Part shown: piece by piece, positions 15,389 through 17,642 of the stretch | Layout: the number at the start of each line of letters is the position of its first letter | Position numbering within the stretch: position 1 is the first letter of the stretch | NCBI GenBank assembly: GCA_964511405.1 | Contig: CAZEFK010000156.1 | Span: forward strand, 1-17,642 | Direction: 5' to 3' | Source of the DNA: CAZEFK01 sp964511405 | Lineage (GTDB): Bacteria > Pseudomonadota > Alphaproteobacteria > Elsterales > Elsteraceae | DNA length: 17,642 nucleotides | Position numbers and translations under genes: made by a program | Notes under the pieces: generated by a model | What the model saw: only the letters and a program-made list of their open reading frames with translations | Told to the model about the DNA's origin: nothing | Database searches by the model: none

Positions 15389-15964
15389 TCATATCGCATT
15401 GCGGTGCCGGGCGACCCGTGTGGTGAGCTTGGCGAGTCTCTGCTGGCTCACAATCTCGATGAACTCGGGTGGAGAGACGCGGCTCCCCTTCAGATTGCGC
15501 CGAGCGTGCGCCAAAGAAGCAAGCGTGAGATGGGGAACGGTCTCGTAGAGTTCGGTCATGAACGCGTCCGGCGTCTGTGTATGGAGCCCGTGCTTCGCCA
15601 GCTCTCGGGTCGGGAAATCCCGCACATTCCAGGTCAGGATCAGAGAGGCTCCTGCGACTATTCCTGCCGCGACGACGTGTCGGTCATCGGGATCTGGAAG
15701 TGTCACGGCGTCGATGTGAGCTTCGTATCCGCGCACAGTCGCGTCGGGCAACGCGCTCTCCATCAATTGCCGTGTGACCCGCAGCCGCTCGATGGGGATG
15801 CTGGGCTTGTCGGCGACCAGATTCCGGATCCATTCGTCCTGGATCGCGTCCGTCCAGCGCGCATCGACCAAGCGATCCACGGCGGCCTGGACCACGATAT
15901 TCCTGAGATGGAAGGGGTAGAGAACGCAGGCATCGAAGATCGCGACCGCTGGCCTAAACGCCAT
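15389..15964 (-). CDS. PIN-domain toxin (VapC-like ribonuclease)
   Basis: The product is about 191 residues and has a PIN nuclease fold. Acidic metal-binding residues fit FDACVLYP (Asp11), DAIQDEWIRNL (Glu), and LPDPDDRHVVAAGIVAGASLILTWNVRDFP (late Asp residues). It is longer than classical VapC (about 130) and closer to the PIN_3 group with a helical tail. The ATG at 15964 lies inside the upstream antitoxin gene, giving an 11-base overlap. An in-frame ATG at 15985 (adding seven residues, 32-base overlap) is equally possible, with GGAG 13 bases upstream. The paired HTH gene strongly supports a toxin-antitoxin role; the RNA target is unknown. Confidence 0.86.
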   Translation of the reverse strand: MAFRPAVAIFDACVLYPFHLRNIVVQAAVDRLVDARWTDAIQDEWIRNLVADKPSIPIERLRVTRQLMESALPDATVRGYEAHIDAVTLPDPDDRHVVAAGIVAGASLILTWNVRDFPTRELAKHGLHTQTPDAFMTELYETVPHLTLASLAHARRNLKGSRVSPPEFIEIVSQQRLAKLTTRVARHRNAI

Positions 15965-16394
15965 GGCGGGCGAGGTCGTCTGCATCGGCGGCGAGGCTCT
16001 CCATGGCCGACCGCTGCGCGTGGATCTTGGCCTTGAACGTAAGGACGTCCCTCAGCGTTGTCCGGCGATATTTTCCGACATAGCGGTAGGGCAGATCACC
16101 GATATCCATGCGGTGGACGACGAGTGGGCGCGACATGCCGAGGATGCCGGCGGCGTCGTTGGGGCTGAGTTCCTGATCCTCGGTCAGGACGGCGACGCGT
16201 TCGCCCCGCGACAGATGACTGAGCAGCGCCTCGATCAGCGCGGCGGCGCCCGGCGGCAACGGGAGCGTCACCTCGCCACCGCCGCTGCGCCTGATGCGCA
16301 TTTCCACGAGGTCGCCTTCGGCGAGACGCGCGAGCTGCTCCGCTTCCTGGCGATCTTGCTCGGACAGCTCGACGAACTGGACCTGCGCAGCCAT
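15954..16394 (-). CDS. Excisionase-like HTH antitoxin paired with the PIN toxin
   Basis: The 146-residue protein begins MAAQVQFVELSEQDRQEAEQLARL and has a middle section with LPLPPGAAALIEALLSHLSRG. An excisionase/MerR-type HTH follows: ELSPNDAAGILGMSRPLVVHRMDIGDLPYRYVGKYRRTTLRDVLTF. The C-terminal tail (AKIHAQRSAMESLAADADDLARHGV) probably binds the toxin. The start at 16394 has AAGGA nine or ten bases upstream. An ATG eight codons earlier (MKAERKPAM) is possible but falls at a TATATG promoter-like element. The gene overlaps the PIN gene and would be made first, as usual for antitoxins. It probably represses its own promoter through the HTH. Confidence 0.85.
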   Translation of the reverse strand: MAAQVQFVELSEQDRQEAEQLARLAEGDLVEMRIRRSGGGEVTLPLPPGAAALIEALLSHLSRGERVAVLTEDQELSPNDAAGILGMSRPLVVHRMDIGDLPYRYVGKYRRTTLRDVLTFKAKIHAQRSAMESLAADADDLARHGV

Positions 16395-16415
16395 GGCGGG
16401 TTTCCTTTCGGCCTT

Positions 16416-16421
16416 CATATA
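16416..16421 (-). promoter_or_regulatory. Candidate -10 element of the PIN toxin-antitoxin operon
   Basis: TATATG on the minus strand (16421-16416), 21 bases upstream of the antitoxin ATG, is the only AT-rich hexamer in a very GC-rich gap. No convincing -35 is present; that position lies in the inverted repeat at 16434-16463. Confidence 0.3.
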
Positions 16422-16433
16422 GGCGCGACGGGC

Positions 16434-16463
16434 GATGCGCGCGACGGCAGCGACGCGCGCATC
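16434..16463. promoter_or_regulatory. Inverted repeat between rutE and the PIN antitoxin gene
   Basis: Perfect 10-bp arms, gatgcgcgcg (16434-16443) and its complement (16454-16463), flank a 10-base spacer. The repeat lies 20 bases past the rutE stop in the direction of transcription and overlaps the expected -35 zone of the toxin-antitoxin promoter. It may be an operator for the HTH antitoxin or a terminator for the mmsA-rutE operon. No T tract favours termination. Confidence 0.45.
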
Positions 16464-16482
16464 CTGCCCGCCGCGACCGCCA

Positions 16483-17076
16483 TCATACGATCTGGCAGAC
16501 CTCGTCGAAGGCGAAGCGCGGGCTGCGCGGGAACATCTTGTCGCCGTCGCCATAGCCGAGATTGCACAGGAAGTTCGACTTGACCCGGCCGTCCGGGAAG
16601 AAGGCGGCATCGACCAAAGCGTTGTCGAAGCCCGACATCGGACCGGTATCGAGCCCGACGGCCCGGGCCGCCAGGATGAAATAGCCGCCCTGCAGGCTGC
16701 CGTTGCGGAAGGCGGTGGCGTCGGCCATCGATTTCTTCTCGGGCCCGGCGAACCAGGCGCGGGCGTCGGCATGCGGGAACAGCCGGGGCAACTGCTCGTA
16801 GAATTCCAGGTCGTAGCCGATGATCGCGGTCACCGGCGCCGCCATGGTCTTGTCCAGGTTGCCCGCCGACAAGGCCGGCCGCAGCTTGTCCTTGGCTGCG
16901 GCCGAGCGCACGAAGACGATCCGGGCCGGCGAGCAGTTGGCCGAGGTCGGCGCCATCTTCATCAGGTCGAAGAGCTGACGCAGCGTCGCGTCCTCGACCG
17001 GCCGCGGCGACCAGCTGTTATGCGTGCGCGCCGTCAGAAACAACAGGTCCTGGCCGGCCTGGTCGAGTACGGGCAT
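16483..17076 (-). CDS. rutE: Malonic semialdehyde reductase RutE
   Basis: FMN-dependent nitroreductase-fold enzyme that reduces malonic semialdehyde to 3-hydroxypropionate with NAD(P)H. The product is 197 residues (E. coli RutE 196). It closely follows that protein: TARTHNSWSPRPVED, LMKMAPTSANCSPARIVFVRS, LSAGNLDKTMAAPVTAIIGYD, LPRLFPHADARAWFAG, GLDTGPMSGFDNALVDAAFF and NLGYGDGDKMFPRSPRFAFDE. GGAGG lies 4 bases upstream of ATG 17076. It follows mmsA by 11 bases on the same strand, so the two are probably co-transcribed. No other rut genes are in the window; the context suggests detoxification of malonic semialdehyde alongside MmsA rather than a full pyrimidine-degrading Rut pathway. Confidence 0.95.
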   Translation of the reverse strand: MPVLDQAGQDLLFLTARTHNSWSPRPVEDATLRQLFDLMKMAPTSANCSPARIVFVRSAAAKDKLRPALSAGNLDKTMAAPVTAIIGYDLEFYEQLPRLFPHADARAWFAGPEKKSMADATAFRNGSLQGGYFILAARAVGLDTGPMSGFDNALVDAAFFPDGRVKSNFLCNLGYGDGDKMFPRSPRFAFDEVCQIV

Positions 17077-17087
17077 GGATCCTCCGA

Positions 17088-17642
17088 TCAGCCGAGGGTG
17101 GGCATGACATACTGGGCGCCGGCGCGGATGCCGGTCGGCCAGCGCGACGTGACGGCCTTCATGCGGGTATAGAAGCGCACCCCTTCGGGGCCGTGCATGT
17201 GGTGGTCGCCGAACAGCGAGCGCTTCCAGCCGCCGAAGCTGTGGAAGGCCATGGGCACCGGGATCGGCACATTGATGCCCACCATGCCGACCTGGATGCG
17301 GCCGGTGAACTCGCGGGCGGCATCGCCGTCGCGGGTGAAGAGCGCGGTGCCGTTGGCGAACTCGTGGCCGTTGATCAGGTCGACGGCGCTGTCGAAGTCG
17401 GGCACCCGCACCACGCTCAGGACCGGGCCGAAGATCTCCTCGCGGTGGATGGTCGAGCCCGGCTGGACATGGTCGAACAGCGAGCCGCCGATGAAGAAGC
17501 CGCCCTCATAGCCCTGCAGGCTGAGGCCGCGGCCGTCGACCAGCAGCTTGGCGCCCTCCTGGACGCCGATGTCGATGTAGCGGGCGACCTTGGCCCGGTG
17601 CTCGGCGGTGACCAGCGGCCCCATCTCGGCCTCGGGGTCGGT
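17088..17642 (-). CDS. mmsA: CoA-acylating methylmalonate-semialdehyde dehydrogenase, C-terminal part
   Basis: Converts methylmalonate or malonate semialdehyde to propionyl- or acetyl-CoA with NAD+, in valine, inositol or beta-alanine breakdown. Only the last 184 codons are present; the gene runs off the window end and the catalytic Cys region lies outside. Visible are the TDPEAEMGPL region, HREEIFGPVLSVVRV with the conserved Glu/Phe pair of aldehyde dehydrogenases, and NVPIPVPMAFHSFGGWKRSLFGDHHMHGPEGVRFYTRMK. The SLFGD and FHSFGGWK features distinguish MmsA from other family members. It is upstream of rutE in the same transcript; both enzymes share malonate semialdehyde as a possible substrate. 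An IolA assignment is the same family. Confidence 0.95.
   Translation of the reverse strand, partial: TDPEAEMGPLVTAEHRAKVARYIDIGVQEGAKLLVDGRGLSLQGYEGGFFIGGSLFDHVQPGSTIHREEIFGPVLSVVRVPDFDSAVDLINGHEFANGTALFTRDGDAAREFTGRIQVGMVGINVPIPVPMAFHSFGGWKRSLFGDHHMHGPEGVRFYTRMKAVTSRWPTGIRAGAQYVMPTLG

Overview
The window is GC-rich and densely coded, with ordinary bacterial Shine-Dalgarno sites. It looks like chromosomal DNA of an alphaproteobacterium, most likely a Rhodospirillales-type organism. This rests on the split cytochrome b and cytochrome c1 genes, a DUF1127 gene, and the style of the Kup, MmsA and RutE proteins. The taxonomic call is an inference. No rRNA, tRNA, CRISPR array or transposase was seen, and no gene-free stretch exceeds 300 bases. 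The longest gap, 12796-13041, holds divergent promoter candidates.

Layout, left to right. (1) 1-1567: the end of the cytochrome bc1 operon (petB tail, petC) and a terminator hairpin. (2) 1589-4154: mtnP, mtnA and a histidine phosphatase gene, joined by 4-base start/stop overlaps (methylthioadenosine salvage). The phosphatase gene has an in-frame TAG at codon 37. (3) 4033-4952: the 3' end of the phosphatase gene occurs twice, as 137-bp direct repeats about 97% identical. Between them lies a compact BrnT-type toxin gene with an XRE-type antitoxin gene, both on the minus strand. (4) 4947-7405, minus strand: a DUF1127 protein, a small membrane protein, a GNAT acetyltransferase overlapping a dienelactone-hydrolase-family gene, and a 95-residue unknown. 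(5) 7538-10212: an unknown acidic protein, the potassium transporter Kup, and a very long perfect hairpin starting on the kup stop codon. (6) 10275-11245: a GDT1/TMEM165-like membrane protein coupled to a tiny membrane protein. (7) 11284-12795, minus strand: an exported 5'-nucleotidase. (8) 13042-15365: a probable three-gene cassette of a VOC protein, a YcaC-like cysteine hydrolase and an exported Kelch propeller. (9) 15389-16394, minus strand: a PIN-domain toxin with an excisionase-like HTH antitoxin. (10) 16483-17642, minus strand: rutE directly behind mmsA, cut by the window edge. Both of these enzymes act on malonate semialdehyde.

The most unusual structure is the toxin-antitoxin module bracketed by duplicated gene tails at the end of an interrupted phosphatase gene. 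It looks like an insertion that left the 3' end of its target gene intact on both sides. Next come the 21-bp perfect hairpin behind kup and the VOC/hydrolase/Kelch cassette, whose substrate is unknown. Most other genes are conventional housekeeping or metabolic genes.
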